The translations under genes and the position numbers were made by a program. Under the pieces are notes generated by a model. It had not been told where the DNA came from. It worked only from the letters and a program-made list of their open reading frames with translations, and did not search any database. Below, one piece after another: positions 8,123 to 16,231 of a stretch of DNA of 64,000 bases (positions are counted from its first letter, which is position 1; every line of letters starts with the position of its first letter). The stretch covers positions 78,203 through 142,202 of the forward strand of contig NZ_JAIUKZ010000006.1 in NCBI RefSeq assembly GCF_020165985.1. The letters are read 5' to 3'. Source of the DNA: Bacillus sp. RAR_GA_16 (GTDB taxonomy: Bacteria > Bacillota > Bacilli > Bacillales > Guptibacillaceae).

Positions 8123-8362
8123 GTGAGTAGCTTTGAACATACATTGCCATATGATCGTATGATGGGTGACGTCTACGTTCCGAAATGCCCATTTTGTCAT
8201 AGTGAGAATGTGTTAACACCGATGACAGAGCGCGATTATCAGCAGGGCTGTGAAGAAATAAAAACAAGACTCGTGATGCCTTGCTGTAACGGCAAGCTCA
8301 TGATTGAAAAAATTGATAGCGACTATTTTTGGACGACAGAAGCCGTTCGAAAAAACCAATAA
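8123..8362 (+). CDS. Small cysteine-rich hypothetical protein
   Basis: A 79-residue cytosolic protein starting at GTG 8123 behind a strong AGGAGGG. It has CPFC (Cys22, Cys25), Cys43 and a CC pair (54-55), so a zinc-binding fold is plausible, but it is not a canonical zinc ribbon. The remainder is hydrophilic and charged. The stop lies 12 bases before the dapF start, so the two are probably co-transcribed. I do not recognise the family. Confidence 0.75.
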   Translation: MSSFEHTLPYDRMMGDVYVPKCPFCHSENVLTPMTERDYQQGCEEIKTRLVMPCCNGKLMIEKIDSDYFWTTEAVRKNQ

Positions 8363-8374
8363 TAGAGAGAAAGA

Positions 8375-9241
8375 GTGACAGCATTGCAGGAAATTACGTA
8401 TACCAAAATGCACGGTCTCGGTAACAATTACATTTACATCAATTTGTTTGAACAAAAGTTAAAAGAAGAAGACCTTCCTCACTATGCAAGAGAAGTTTCC
8501 GATGTGCATACAGGAATCGGCTCCGATGGAATGATATTAATTTGTCCATCTGATCAAGCTGAAGTGAAGATGAGAATCTTTAATAAAGATGGTTCTGAAG
8601 GTAAAAATTGCGGGAATGGTTTACGCTGTGTAGCGAAGTATGCCTATGAAAACAATCTTGTTTCTGGAAGAAAATTTGCGATTGAAACGTTAGCCGGCCT
8701 CGTGCAAGCAGAAGTTCATCTCGTTCATGATCGGGTTGAAACGGTAACGATTGATATGGGCAAACCTACCTGGACAAGAGGTAGCCTCCCAATGCTTGGG
8801 GAAGAAGGCGAAGAAGTCATTAATGAACCGATTGCTTTTGAAAATGAATCACTTCGAATGACAGGTGTATCAATGGGAAATCCTCATATGGTTATGTTTG
8901 TGGATGACATCCATTCTGCCCCTCTTATGACGGCTGGACCTTATTTTACTGATCACGAGCTATTTCCTGAAAGCATTAATGTAGAATTTGTTGAGGTAGT
9001 ATCGAGTAGTGAGTATCACTTTCGCGTATGGGAACGTGGTTCAGGCATCACGCAGGCATGTGGAACGGGAGCGTGTGCGGCTGTTGTAGCGGGCGTATTA
9101 AACGATAAAACACCTAAAGGAACAAAGGTAACCGTTCATCTTGCTGGTGGTGACTTAGACATTACCTGGGATATGGATGATCATGTTTGGATGACGGGGC
9201 CTGCTGTCACCATTTCAACAGGCGTATACTTTGTGAAATAG
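8375..9241 (+). CDS. dapF: Diaminopimelate epimerase DapF
   Basis: A 288-residue enzyme converting LL- to meso-diaminopimelate without a cofactor, for lysine and peptidoglycan synthesis. The two halves each carry a catalytic cysteine: Cys79 in [10 protein letters not shown] and Cys229 in [10 protein letters not shown]. The N-terminal [12 protein letters not shown] motif and ERGSG before the second Cys are also typical. The start is taken as GTG 8375 with a GAGAGAAAGA purine tract upstream. A TTG six bases further would remove two residues. In B. subtilis the gene (yutL) also follows yutK. Confidence 0.96.
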   Translation: MTALQEITYTKMHGLGNNYIYINLFEQKLKEEDLPHYAREVSDVHTGIGSDGMILICPSDQAEVKMRIFNKDGSEGKNCGNGLRCVAKYAYENNLVSGRKFAIETLAGLVQAEVHLVHDRVETVTIDMGKPTWTRGSLPMLGEEGEEVINEPIAFENESLRMTGVSMGNPHMVMFVDDIHSAPLMTAGPYFTDHELFPESINVEFVEVVSSSEYHFRVWERGSGITQACGTGACAAVVAGVLNDKTPKGTKVTVHLAGGDLDITWDMDDHVWMTGPAVTISTGVYFVK

Positions 9242-9310
9242 CGCGTTTGTCAGAAAAAGGATGATCATGTAGAATGATAGGAGGCATAGAGGAGAGAGAG
9301 GATTCGGAAC

Positions 9311-9487
9311 TTGTACGGTGAAAAGATGCAGCACTACAACGAAGAAATTGAAATTTTACGAGAAAAAATGATCCAAACAGCTATCGTTCTTGGATTAAAT
9401 CATCCGGATGTACTCGCTTATAGTCAAAAACTTGATGAAAAACATAATATGATCTTGAAGTTGAAATATAGAGAAGCGAGCGTCTGA
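9311..9487 (+). CDS. Spo0E-like aspartyl-phosphate phosphatase
   Basis: A small gene of 58 residues from TTG 9311, or 53 from ATG 9326. Two helices are predicted, with the family signature SQKLD within LAYSQKLDEKHN, matching the Spo0E/YnzD/YisI SxxLD motif. Proteins of this family dephosphorylate Spo0A-P and so delay sporulation; some act on other response regulators. The purine-rich GAGAGAGG tract lies about nine bases before TTG, which favours the longer form. It sits alone between dapF and yutM, in the same direction. Family call is firm, target is inferred. Confidence 0.8.
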   Translation: MYGEKMQHYNEEIEILREKMIQTAIVLGLNHPDVLAYSQKLDEKHNMILKLKYREASV

Positions 9488-9559
9488 GGTTCAATTGTTG
9501 AGCTCAGTTCGATCGCGCGGTATACTAGAAGTAGCATTACGGTGATTGGAGGGATTTTA

Positions 9560-9916
9560 ATGATCCATTTATCTGAAGCTGCAGCAGCACAGGTAAAAGA
9601 AATGATGAAGCAAGAAGAAGGCGACAACCTTTACTTGCGTGTCGGTGTAAAAGGTGGCGGCTGTACTGGTTTAAGTTACGGTATGGGTTTTGATACTGAG
9701 ATGAAAGCCGATGATCAAGCACTAGATCCTCAGCATGGCGTTACGATTATTATGGATAACGAAAGCGCACCGGTCTTAGAAGGTGTGAAGATTGATTATA
9801 AACAAAACATGATGGGCGGCGGGTTTACGATTGATAACCCGAATGCAATCGCATCATGCGGCTGTGGTTCTTCGTTTAAAACAGCGACAAACGCTGGTAC
9901 GCCGGAGAATTGTTAA
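9560..9916 (+). CDS. yutM: HesB/IscA-type Fe-S assembly protein YutM
   Basis: A 118-residue A-type Fe-S carrier. Key cysteines are Cys35 in GGGCTGLSYG and Cys100 plus Cys102 in SCGCGSSF, the standard three ligands. An extra Cys118 is the last residue. A-type carriers deliver clusters to target apoproteins in the cytosol. ATG 9560 is chosen because GGAGGG lies nine bases upstream; an in-frame TTG at 9542 precedes the ribosome binding site. It ends in a strong terminator and its location next to dapF matches B. subtilis. Confidence 0.93.
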   Translation: MIHLSEAAAAQVKEMMKQEEGDNLYLRVGVKGGGCTGLSYGMGFDTEMKADDQALDPQHGVTIIMDNESAPVLEGVKIDYKQNMMGGGFTIDNPNAIASCGCGSSFKTATNAGTPENC

Positions 9917-9933
9917 GCACCGAAAACAACGTA

Positions 9934-9980
9934 AACTCCTCCATTGTTCTGTTTCTGCAGAGCAGTGGAGGAGTTTTTTT
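9934..9980 (+). terminator. Terminator of yutM
   Basis: A long stem begins AAACTCCTCCA (9934-9944) and ends TGGAGGAGTTT, continuing into a T-run to 9980. Confidence 0.85.
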
Positions 9981-10057
9981 ATTATCGCCGAAAATGCGCA
10001 TTTCGAGGTTGGCTTGTTTCTCATTATGGGAAAAGATCGAGGGATAGGGGTGATCCA

Positions 10058-10222
10058 ATGAATCGATCTTCGTTATCATCAAGTCAATTATCAATGGCGA
10101 AATCTCTCTTGAAACAAGCGATTGACTACCAAAAAGAACTGGAGAAATCCGAAGAGCTTATTAAAAAAGCAGCTCCTGTCGAAGGTTATCTACAAGCGAT
10201 TTATTCACTTTTGAAGAAGTAA
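10058..10222 (+). CDS. Small hypothetical helical protein
   Basis: A 54-residue frame from ATG 10058 behind AGGGGTGATCCA. The product is hydrophilic and helical (SLLKQAIDYQKELEKSEELI), with no cysteine or membrane segment. Codon use looks ordinary and the ribosome site is good, so I take it as real, but I do not recognise it. It stands at the junction between the conserved yut block and the inserted sugar operon. Confidence 0.55.
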   Translation: MNRSSLSSSQLSMAKSLLKQAIDYQKELEKSEELIKKAAPVEGYLQAIYSLLKK

Positions 10223-10593
10223 GGGCTTCTACTAAATATCCTGATGCCACATACCAACTCGGCTATTATTCCGATCAGCGAATTCCACTTATTGGACTTC
10301 GCTGATCGGAACAATTTGTAGGGCTTGGAAATAAGCGAGATCGAAATGGCGTGAGCCACGGTACATACGGATCGCGGACAGTTCTGTATGCCCTCGGTCA
10401 TGAGTTAAATGAGCAGCTGAAAATCTAAAGAAAAATAATCAATTGTTTTTTTGTCATAAAAAAGGGATTTCAGTCGTTTTATCGAAAACTAGTGGGTGGT
10501 GGAGAAGTTTTATTTCAGGAAGGTTTTGGCGCAGAACAACGAGCAATGGGGTTAAACTTCAAAATGATTTTAATATAAAAGGAGTGTCATAAA
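10223..10593. other. 371-base gap with a 13-bp inverted repeat and gene-like remnants
   Basis: TCCGATCAGCGAA (10269-10281) and TTCGCTGATCGGA form a perfect 13-bp inverted repeat around 15 bases, without a T-run. The plus frame 10225-10428 reads protein-like except for one TGA at 10303-10305. A second open stretch ends at about 10577. No intact gene is seen. Ribosome site AAAGGAG for the next gene begins near 10578. Confidence 0.4.
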
Positions 10594-11346
10594 ATGAGTG
10601 CAATTGGTGTAGGTCTACAACTCTATACATTACGAAATGAATGTGAAAAAGATTTTTTTGAAACGCTTATAAGGGTCAAAGCGATTGGATATGAAGGGGT
10701 TGAGCTTGCTGGGCTTCATGGTCATGAGCCTAAAGAAGTAAAAAGCAAGTTAGATGAACTTGGTTTAGCTGTCATTGGACACCATGTGCCAATTGAACGA
10801 ATTGAAAATGAGTTAGAAGCGGTTATCGAGGAACAAAAAGTGTTAGGGAATAGAAGGATTGTTTGCCCATGGTTGCCACCTGAAAGAAGAAGCGAGGAAG
10901 ACTATAAAAATGTAGCAGAGACTATGAAATATGCAGCACTTGTTTGTACGAAGCAAGACATGGAAATCGTCTATCATCACCATGATTTTGAACTTGGGCG
11001 CAGTATGGAAGGCAGTGACTTATACCGGATATTAGACGCCCATCATGCGATTCAGGCTGAATTTGATATTTATTGGCTCAACCAAGTTGGCCATGATCCT
11101 GTAGAATGGATGCAAAAATTTGCAGGAAGAACGCCAGTAATCCACTTAAAAGATCGATCCGACGATGAAAGAGAAGCAACGGCTATTCTTGGAACTGGAA
11201 ACATCGCTATTGAAGAAGTGATTGAGCAGGGGGAGAATTGCGGAGTCAAATGGTGGGTAGTCGAACAAGATAATTGTGATTTCGATCCGATCGAAAGTGT
11301 GACACAAAGTTACAAGTACTTACGAGAAATTCAGCTTAAAAAATAA
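10594..11346 (+). CDS. Sugar phosphate isomerase/epimerase (TIM barrel, AP endonuclease family 2 fold)
   Basis: A 250-residue xylose-isomerase-like TIM barrel. The start GVGLQLYTLRNECEKDFFETL is typical. Metal-binding residues are expected in EIVYHHHDFEL (near 130), QAEFDIYWLNQVGHDP (about 156) and VIHLKDR (about 185). Relatives include inosose dehydratases, tagatose epimerases and YcjR-type 3-keto-sugar epimerases. It probably rearranges a keto-sugar made by the dehydrogenases downstream. It lies upstream of the LacI gene with its own AAAGGAGTG site. The exact reaction is not determinable. Confidence 0.85.
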   Translation: MSAIGVGLQLYTLRNECEKDFFETLIRVKAIGYEGVELAGLHGHEPKEVKSKLDELGLAVIGHHVPIERIENELEAVIEEQKVLGNRRIVCPWLPPERRSEEDYKNVAETMKYAALVCTKQDMEIVYHHHDFELGRSMEGSDLYRILDAHHAIQAEFDIYWLNQVGHDPVEWMQKFAGRTPVIHLKDRSDDEREATAILGTGNIAIEEVIEQGENCGVKWWVVEQDNCDFDPIESVTQSYKYLREIQLKK

Positions 11347-11402
11347 AACCGTTATAATATTTTGAAAATATCGTTGAACAATCTGTGAACTTGCGATATG
11401 AT

Positions 11403-11436
11403 GTTTGTAATCGATTTCATGAAATCGATTACAAAC
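11403..11436 (+). promoter_or_regulatory. 34-bp perfect palindrome: two abutting LacI/cre-type operators
   Basis: The whole of 11403-11436 is its own reverse complement. It contains TGTAATCGATTTCA (11406-11419) and TGAAATCGATTACA (11420-11433), each a full match to TGWAANCGNTNWCA. It lies 40 bases before the LacI-family gene, so autoregulation by that protein or control by CcpA is likely. Confidence 0.75.
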
Positions 11437-11475
11437 GAAGGGAGGGTCTTTTGCACTTTCTGAGGAGGATGTAAC

Positions 11476-12465
11476 ATGGCCACAATTGCTGACGTCGCAA
11501 GCTACACAGGATTATCACGGGCAACAGTATCACGGGTTATCAATGATTATCCACACGTCTCAAAGGACAAGCGCGAATTAGTTCATGAGGCGATGAAGGA
11601 ACTGGGGTATTTTCCGAACACCTCTGCTCGAAATTTACGAAATCGGAGAACGAACCTTGTCGCGGTATTGATTCCAAGACTAACCAATCCATTTTTTACA
11701 CTAATTTTAGATGGCATTGAGGAAGTGGCTGAAGAAAATGGTTTTCAGCTCATTATTTGCCAGACCAAATCAAGTAAAAAAAAGGAACTTGAATTTCTCA
11801 ATCTCTTGCAAACGAAGCAAGTTGATGGTGTCATCTTCACTTCAATTGAAAATGACTGGGAAGAAATTCAGCCGTATACCGCACATGGACCAATTGTTTT
11901 GTGTAATGAATATCATCATGATGCAACCGTACCGATGGTTCGATTAAACCAGGTTCAGGGGAGTTATTTAGGAACAAAGCATCTGATTGAGCGAGGACAT
12001 CAGCGACTTGGTTATTGTATGGGATCGACTAGCGGACTATCTAATGATCGTCGCAAAGGGTTCTTTCAAGCAGTTCATGAAGCTGGTCTAGAAGTGAAAT
12101 CAGAGTGGATCTTCCATGATACATATACAATGGAGGATGGTATTAAAACATTTAACAAAATTTTATCGTTACCAGAACGACCGACAGCCATCTTTACTGG
12201 TGGGGATGAAGTAGCGGCAGCAATGGTGAAGGAAGCGAAGCGAAATGGGTTGGATGTTCCGGGTGACATGGCGATACTCGGATTTGATGATCAGCCTATT
12301 GCAAGTATGATCGAACCAGAGCTAACGACCATTTATCAACCGGGTGCCGAAATTGGCGGTCGTGCCATGATTATTTTTATGGATTGTTTAAAAGGAAAGC
12401 GCGATCGTGTTAGTCAGAGCGTCATGGAGTTACCATTATCACTCGTGATTCGTAAGTCGACTTAG
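11476..12465 (+). CDS. LacI family transcriptional regulator
   Basis: A 329-residue LacI/GalR repressor. The N-terminal helix-turn-helix is textbook (MATIADVASYTGLSRATVSR, then VINDYPHVS) with a hinge helix ARNLRNRRT. The periplasmic-binding-protein-like core starts at about residue 60 (LVAVLIPRLTNPFF). A sugar or sugar derivative is the expected effector. It is presumed to control the surrounding operon through the operators at 11403-11436 and 12477-12526. RBS AGGAGG, seven bases from the ATG. The regulator sits between the first epimerase and the ABC transporter genes. Confidence 0.93.
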   Translation: MATIADVASYTGLSRATVSRVINDYPHVSKDKRELVHEAMKELGYFPNTSARNLRNRRTNLVAVLIPRLTNPFFTLILDGIEEVAEENGFQLIICQTKSSKKKELEFLNLLQTKQVDGVIFTSIENDWEEIQPYTAHGPIVLCNEYHHDATVPMVRLNQVQGSYLGTKHLIERGHQRLGYCMGSTSGLSNDRRKGFFQAVHEAGLEVKSEWIFHDTYTMEDGIKTFNKILSLPERPTAIFTGGDEVAAAMVKEAKRNGLDVPGDMAILGFDDQPIASMIEPELTTIYQPGAEIGGRAMIIFMDCLKGKRDRVSQSVMELPLSLVIRKST

Positions 12466-12476
12466 CTTACGAATAA

Positions 12477-12526
12477 TGTAAGCGCTATCTTTATTGAAAT
12501 CGATTTCAAAATTGGTATCGATTTCA
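12477..12526 (+). promoter_or_regulatory. Three LacI/cre-type operators spaced exactly 18 bases apart
   Basis: TGTAAGCGCTATCT (12477-12490, 13 of 14), TGAAATCGATTTCA (12495-12508, 14 of 14, a perfect palindrome) and TGGTATCGATTTCA (12513-12526, 12 of 14), compared with TGWAANCGNTNWCA. They lie between the regulator and the solute-binding protein gene. The first looks most like a CcpA cre, the others like operators of the local LacI protein. Confidence 0.65.
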
Positions 12527-12551
12527 ACAAAATTAAGGGGGATTTTTTATA

Positions 12552-13865
12552 ATGCGAATATTGAAGAATAGTAAACTACTTTTTATCGTTTTGGCTCTTA
12601 TTCTTGTTCTATCTGCATGTTCTTCAAATAATTCTTCAAGTAATTCAAGCAACAATTCTGGTGATGAAAAGGCGAGCTCAGGTGACGGAGAAAAAGTAAA
12701 ACTCGTTTATGCGCGTGGTAAAGATGCAACTGGTGCAACTGATGTCATGGTTGAAGAATTTATGAAGCAAAATCCAAACATTGAAATTGAGTTCCGTGAA
12801 ATGCCAACAGACACAGGCGCACAGCACGATGCTTATGTCACGATGCTAAACGCAGAATCCTCTGAAATCGATGTGTTTGATATCGATGTCGTCTGGCCGG
12901 CAGAATTTGCTCAAGCTGGATATGTTCTTCCTCTTGATCGTTTTATTGAAAAAGACGGAGTAAACATGGATGACTATAACCAGGGTCCAGTGACAGCTGC
13001 AACGTTTAACGGTAAGCAGTGGGCAATGCCGAAATTTATTGATGCTGGCATGCTTTTCTATCGCTCAGATTTAGTATCTGAAGCTCCAAAAACATGGGAT
13101 GACTTGATGTCTCAGGCTTCTGAACTAAAAGGTCAGGAAGGCACGAAATTTGGTTACTTAATGCAAGCGAAGCAATATGAAGGTCTTGTGTGTAACGCAG
13201 TTGAATTTGTCGCTTCATACGGTGGGGCTTTTATTGATGAGAATGGCGAAGTCGTGGTCAATAGTCCTGAAGCTATTAAGGGGATTAGCAAGCTTGTTGA
13301 AGTTGCCAATTCTGATTTCGTACCAGGTAACATCAATACGTTTACTGAAGTAGAATCTCACACGGCATTTATTGAAGGACAGGCTCCATTTATTCGTAAC
13401 TGGCCTTATCAGTATGCTCTTGCGAATGATGAAGAGCAGTCAAAAATCGTAGGGAATGTAGAAGTGGCCCCTCTTCCTGAAGGTGATGCAGGCTCAGCGG
13501 CAGCACTTGGTGGCTGGATGGGTGCAATCAATAAGTTCTCTGAACATCCACAGGAATCATGGGAATTCTTGAAATTTATGACTGGTCAAGAAGGTCAGAA
13601 GATTGATGCGATTGAAGGATCTCATGCACCAACACTGCCAGCACTTTATGATGATAAAGAAATTATCGACGCCAATCCTTTCTTTGGAGAAGAAGGATTC
13701 CAAACAGCACTTGAAGCAGCTGTTTCACGTCCTGTAGCTCCAAACTACCCTGAAATCTCTGAAATCATTCAAATCCACGTATCTAAGGCGATCGCAGGAG
13801 AAGAAACTCCTGAAGAAGCTGTAGCTGCAATGGAAAAAGAAATGAATGAAAAGCTAGAAAAATAA
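12552..13865 (+). CDS. ABC sugar transporter solute-binding lipoprotein
   Basis: A 437-residue family 1 extracellular solute-binding protein. It has a lipoprotein signal peptide with lipobox LSAC (Cys at about residue 23), then a Ser/Asn-rich linker and the binding domain starting at about residue 50 (VKLVYARGKDATGATDVMVEEF). Motifs such as DVFDIDVVWPAEFAQAGYVLPL and GGWMGAINK are typical of maltose/trehalose-type binding proteins. It captures a sugar or oligosaccharide outside the membrane for the two permeases downstream. RBS AAGGGGGA. A hairpin follows the gene. Confidence 0.93.
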   Translation: MRILKNSKLLFIVLALILVLSACSSNNSSSNSSNNSGDEKASSGDGEKVKLVYARGKDATGATDVMVEEFMKQNPNIEIEFREMPTDTGAQHDAYVTMLNAESSEIDVFDIDVVWPAEFAQAGYVLPLDRFIEKDGVNMDDYNQGPVTAATFNGKQWAMPKFIDAGMLFYRSDLVSEAPKTWDDLMSQASELKGQEGTKFGYLMQAKQYEGLVCNAVEFVASYGGAFIDENGEVVVNSPEAIKGISKLVEVANSDFVPGNINTFTEVESHTAFIEGQAPFIRNWPYQYALANDEEQSKIVGNVEVAPLPEGDAGSAAALGGWMGAINKFSEHPQESWEFLKFMTGQEGQKIDAIEGSHAPTLPALYDDKEIIDANPFFGEEGFQTALEAAVSRPVAPNYPEISEIIQIHVSKAIAGEETPEEAVAAMEKEMNEKLEK

Positions 13866-13876
13866 TTGAAAAGATC

Positions 13877-13901
13877 ATTAGCCTTCAAGTAGAAGGCTAA
13901 T
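13877..13901 (+). terminator. Intra-operon hairpin after the binding-protein gene
   Basis: Perfect 10-bp stem ATTAGCCTTC and GAAGGCTAAT with loop AAGTA, followed by GTCTTTCCTT. The weak T-tract suggests partial termination or mRNA 3-prime stabilisation, giving more binding protein than permease. Confidence 0.6.
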
Positions 13902-13996
13902 GTCTTTCCTTCACGTAGAGCTGTTGAAGGATCAGAAAATGGTGTCTTTCCATTAAACCGGTTAGACACATTTTTCTATAAGAGAGGAGCGTTGGT

Positions 13997-15346
13997 ATGC
14001 AAACAGATATCGATCCTAAAGGGCCTATTAAAGTAGACAAACAGCCAAAAAAGAAGAAAAAGAAAAATGACACGGTTGTTGGGTATCTACTCGTTGCACC
14101 TGCACTTATTTTAATTTTAGCCATTTCCATTTGGCCGGTTTTTCAATCCTTTTATTTCAGTCTCTTTGATCTTCGATTAAACGAACCAACTAAATCAGAA
14201 GTACATCTCAATTATCAAATCGATCTCGATCGGTACTTGCAAAACTACCCTTTCTTGGTCGGAGCCATTAATTCTGAAATTGATAAAGGAAACTCAAGCG
14301 AAGAGCTAACAGAAATGAAGGTAACGCTTGAAAATCTTGATGCAAGTATCAGAGAGAATCCGAAAGCAGAAGAAAATTACGATGTCATTAATGCGAAACT
14401 TGATAGCTTTGAAAAAGTTCCAGACGATATGAAATACGTTGAAATCGATGAAAGTGTCGCAAAGGATTTTACGTCTTCTGTTAAAGCCATCAACAACGAC
14501 TTAATGACAATCAATGAAAATGGAGAGTTGGAAAAGGGAGATAAAATTGTTGGTTTATCCTCTGCTCTTACTGAAATTGTCGTCGAGCCAAACTTCATCG
14601 GATTTGACCATTACAAAGATAACTTAACCGATCAGAGGATGTGGAAATCACTGTGGAATACAACGGTATTTACCTTCATATCGGTACTTGCTGAGCTTAT
14701 TCTAGGTCTTGCGATTGCGTTACTAATTAACAAAGCTTTCTTAGGAAGAGGATTAATTCGAGCGAGTATCCTTATTCCATGGGCGATTCCAACAGCTGTT
14801 GCAGCCCTCATGTGGAAGTTCCTATATGATGGTCAGAATGGTATTGTAGCGAAGCTCTTTGAAGATGTAGGCATCATTGATCGCATGGCCATGCTCCTTA
14901 CGACAGACACAGGCGCCATGTTCTCAGTTATTTTTGCTGATGTATGGAAAACGACACCTTATATGGCGCTCCTTTTATTAGCTGGTCTGCAAACGATTCC
15001 ATCTTCTCTTTACGAAGCAGCTTCAATTGACGGAGCGAATAAGTGGAAGCAGTTCGTCACGATAACATTACCGCTACTGAAAACGAGTCTTCTCGTTGCG
15101 CTTTTATTTCGTACCCTTGATGCTTTCCGCGTCTTCGACTTAATCTTCGTATTAACAGGCGGAGGCCCAGCTAACTCAACGGAAACTATTTCAATGCTAG
15201 CTTATACCATCATGTTTAAGCAAACAAATTTTGGTGAAGGTTCAGCCATTGCTGTTGTTGTGTTTATCTGTGTAGCGATTATCTCAGGGATCTTCATCAA
15301 ATTGCTTGGTGCTGAATTAATAAACGATGGTTCTGGAAAGAAATGA
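13997..15346 (+). CDS. ABC sugar permease (MalF type) with large extracellular insertion
   Basis: A 449-residue binding-protein-dependent permease, about 150 residues longer than the usual 290-310. A basic cytosolic N-terminus (PKKKKKKN) precedes TM1 (about 27-48). Residues about 63-196 form a hydrophilic, helix-rich, acidic domain before the normal F-I-G-x-x-x-Y segment and TM2 (from about 222). The EAA loop is present as YEAASIDGANKWKQF. TM1 topology places the insertion outside the cell, like the P2 loop of E. coli MalF, which touches the binding protein. Five or six further helices follow. Partner of the next gene. Confidence 0.9.
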   Translation: MQTDIDPKGPIKVDKQPKKKKKKNDTVVGYLLVAPALILILAISIWPVFQSFYFSLFDLRLNEPTKSEVHLNYQIDLDRYLQNYPFLVGAINSEIDKGNSSEELTEMKVTLENLDASIRENPKAEENYDVINAKLDSFEKVPDDMKYVEIDESVAKDFTSSVKAINNDLMTINENGELEKGDKIVGLSSALTEIVVEPNFIGFDHYKDNLTDQRMWKSLWNTTVFTFISVLAELILGLAIALLINKAFLGRGLIRASILIPWAIPTAVAALMWKFLYDGQNGIVAKLFEDVGIIDRMAMLLTTDTGAMFSVIFADVWKTTPYMALLLLAGLQTIPSSLYEAASIDGANKWKQFVTITLPLLKTSLLVALLFRTLDAFRVFDLIFVLTGGGPANSTETISMLAYTIMFKQTNFGEGSAIAVVVFICVAIISGIFIKLLGAELINDGSGKK

Positions 15347-15382
15347 GAATGTATTTTATCATAAAGAAGGAGGGTCAGCCAG

Positions 15383-16210
15383 ATGAATAAGAAAGCGGGA
15401 CCGATGTTTTATGTTTTCCTAGTCGTGTTTGTCTTTGTCGTCATGTTTCCGTTTCTATGGATGCTTGCAAGCTCGATTAAACCGCTGTCCGAGCTTTTTG
15501 GAGATAAAGCGTTCAATCCTTTTACGAATAATCCTACCCTACAAAACTATGTATCCGTTTTCGTAGATTATCCTTTCATGCGATATCTTTGGAATAGTGC
15601 TGTGGTCGCAACAATCACAACCGTTTACACCGTTCTCGTTGCTTCATTCGCTGCCTATTCCATCGCTCGTCTGAACTTTAGAGGGAAATCGATTATTCTA
15701 GGTGTTGTGCTTTCTGTCTCGATGTTTCCACAGGTGGCGACAATTTCACCGATCTATATTTTTCTAAAAAATCTAGGACTTACAAATAGTTACCTTGGGT
15801 TAATCATTCCGTATACAACGATTACTCTTCCGTTATCCATCTGGATCCTTGTGACGTTTTTCCGTAAAATTCCGTTCGATTTGGAAGAAGCCGCAAAGAT
15901 CGATGGGGCTTCGCTATGGCAGACGTATTGGAAAGTCATTATGCCGCTTGCGGTGCCAGGCATTTTCACGACTGCTATTCTTGTCTTTATTGCCGCATGG
16001 AATGAGTTCTTGTTTGCTCTTACGATTAACACAGCAGATAAGTTTAAAACGGTACCAGTCGGAATTGCGCTTTTCCAGGGTCAATATACGATTCCATGGG
16101 GAGAGATTTCAGCAGCGACTGTCGTTGTAACGGTTCCGCTCGTCATTATGGTACTGATTTTCCAAAGAAGAATTGTATCAGGTTTAACATCAGGTTCAGT
16201 AAAAGAATAG
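15383..16210 (+). CDS. ABC sugar permease (MalG type)
   Basis: A 275-residue permease with six membrane segments. It starts with an N-terminal helix (FYVFLVVFVFVVMFPFLWML) and the conserved LASSIKP after it. The EAA loop EEAAKIDGASLWQTYWKVIMPL (about 170-191) docks to the ATPase. It pairs with the preceding permease. No ATP-binding protein is encoded in this operon, as in several Bacillus sugar importers that share MsmX; the UgpC-type ATPase at 60353 is one candidate. RBS AAGGAGGG. Confidence 0.93.
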   Translation: MNKKAGPMFYVFLVVFVFVVMFPFLWMLASSIKPLSELFGDKAFNPFTNNPTLQNYVSVFVDYPFMRYLWNSAVVATITTVYTVLVASFAAYSIARLNFRGKSIILGVVLSVSMFPQVATISPIYIFLKNLGLTNSYLGLIIPYTTITLPLSIWILVTFFRKIPFDLEEAAKIDGASLWQTYWKVIMPLAVPGIFTTAILVFIAAWNEFLFALTINTADKFKTVPVGIALFQGQYTIPWGEISAATVVVTVPLVIMVLIFQRRIVSGLTSGSVKE

Positions 16211-16231
16211 ATCAAATAGGAGTGGATTTGA

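Noticed and set aside
10201..10401. Minus-strand frame of 66 residues in the gap before the sugar operon
   Set aside because: No ribosome site, and it overlaps the end of the 10058 gene and the inverted repeat.
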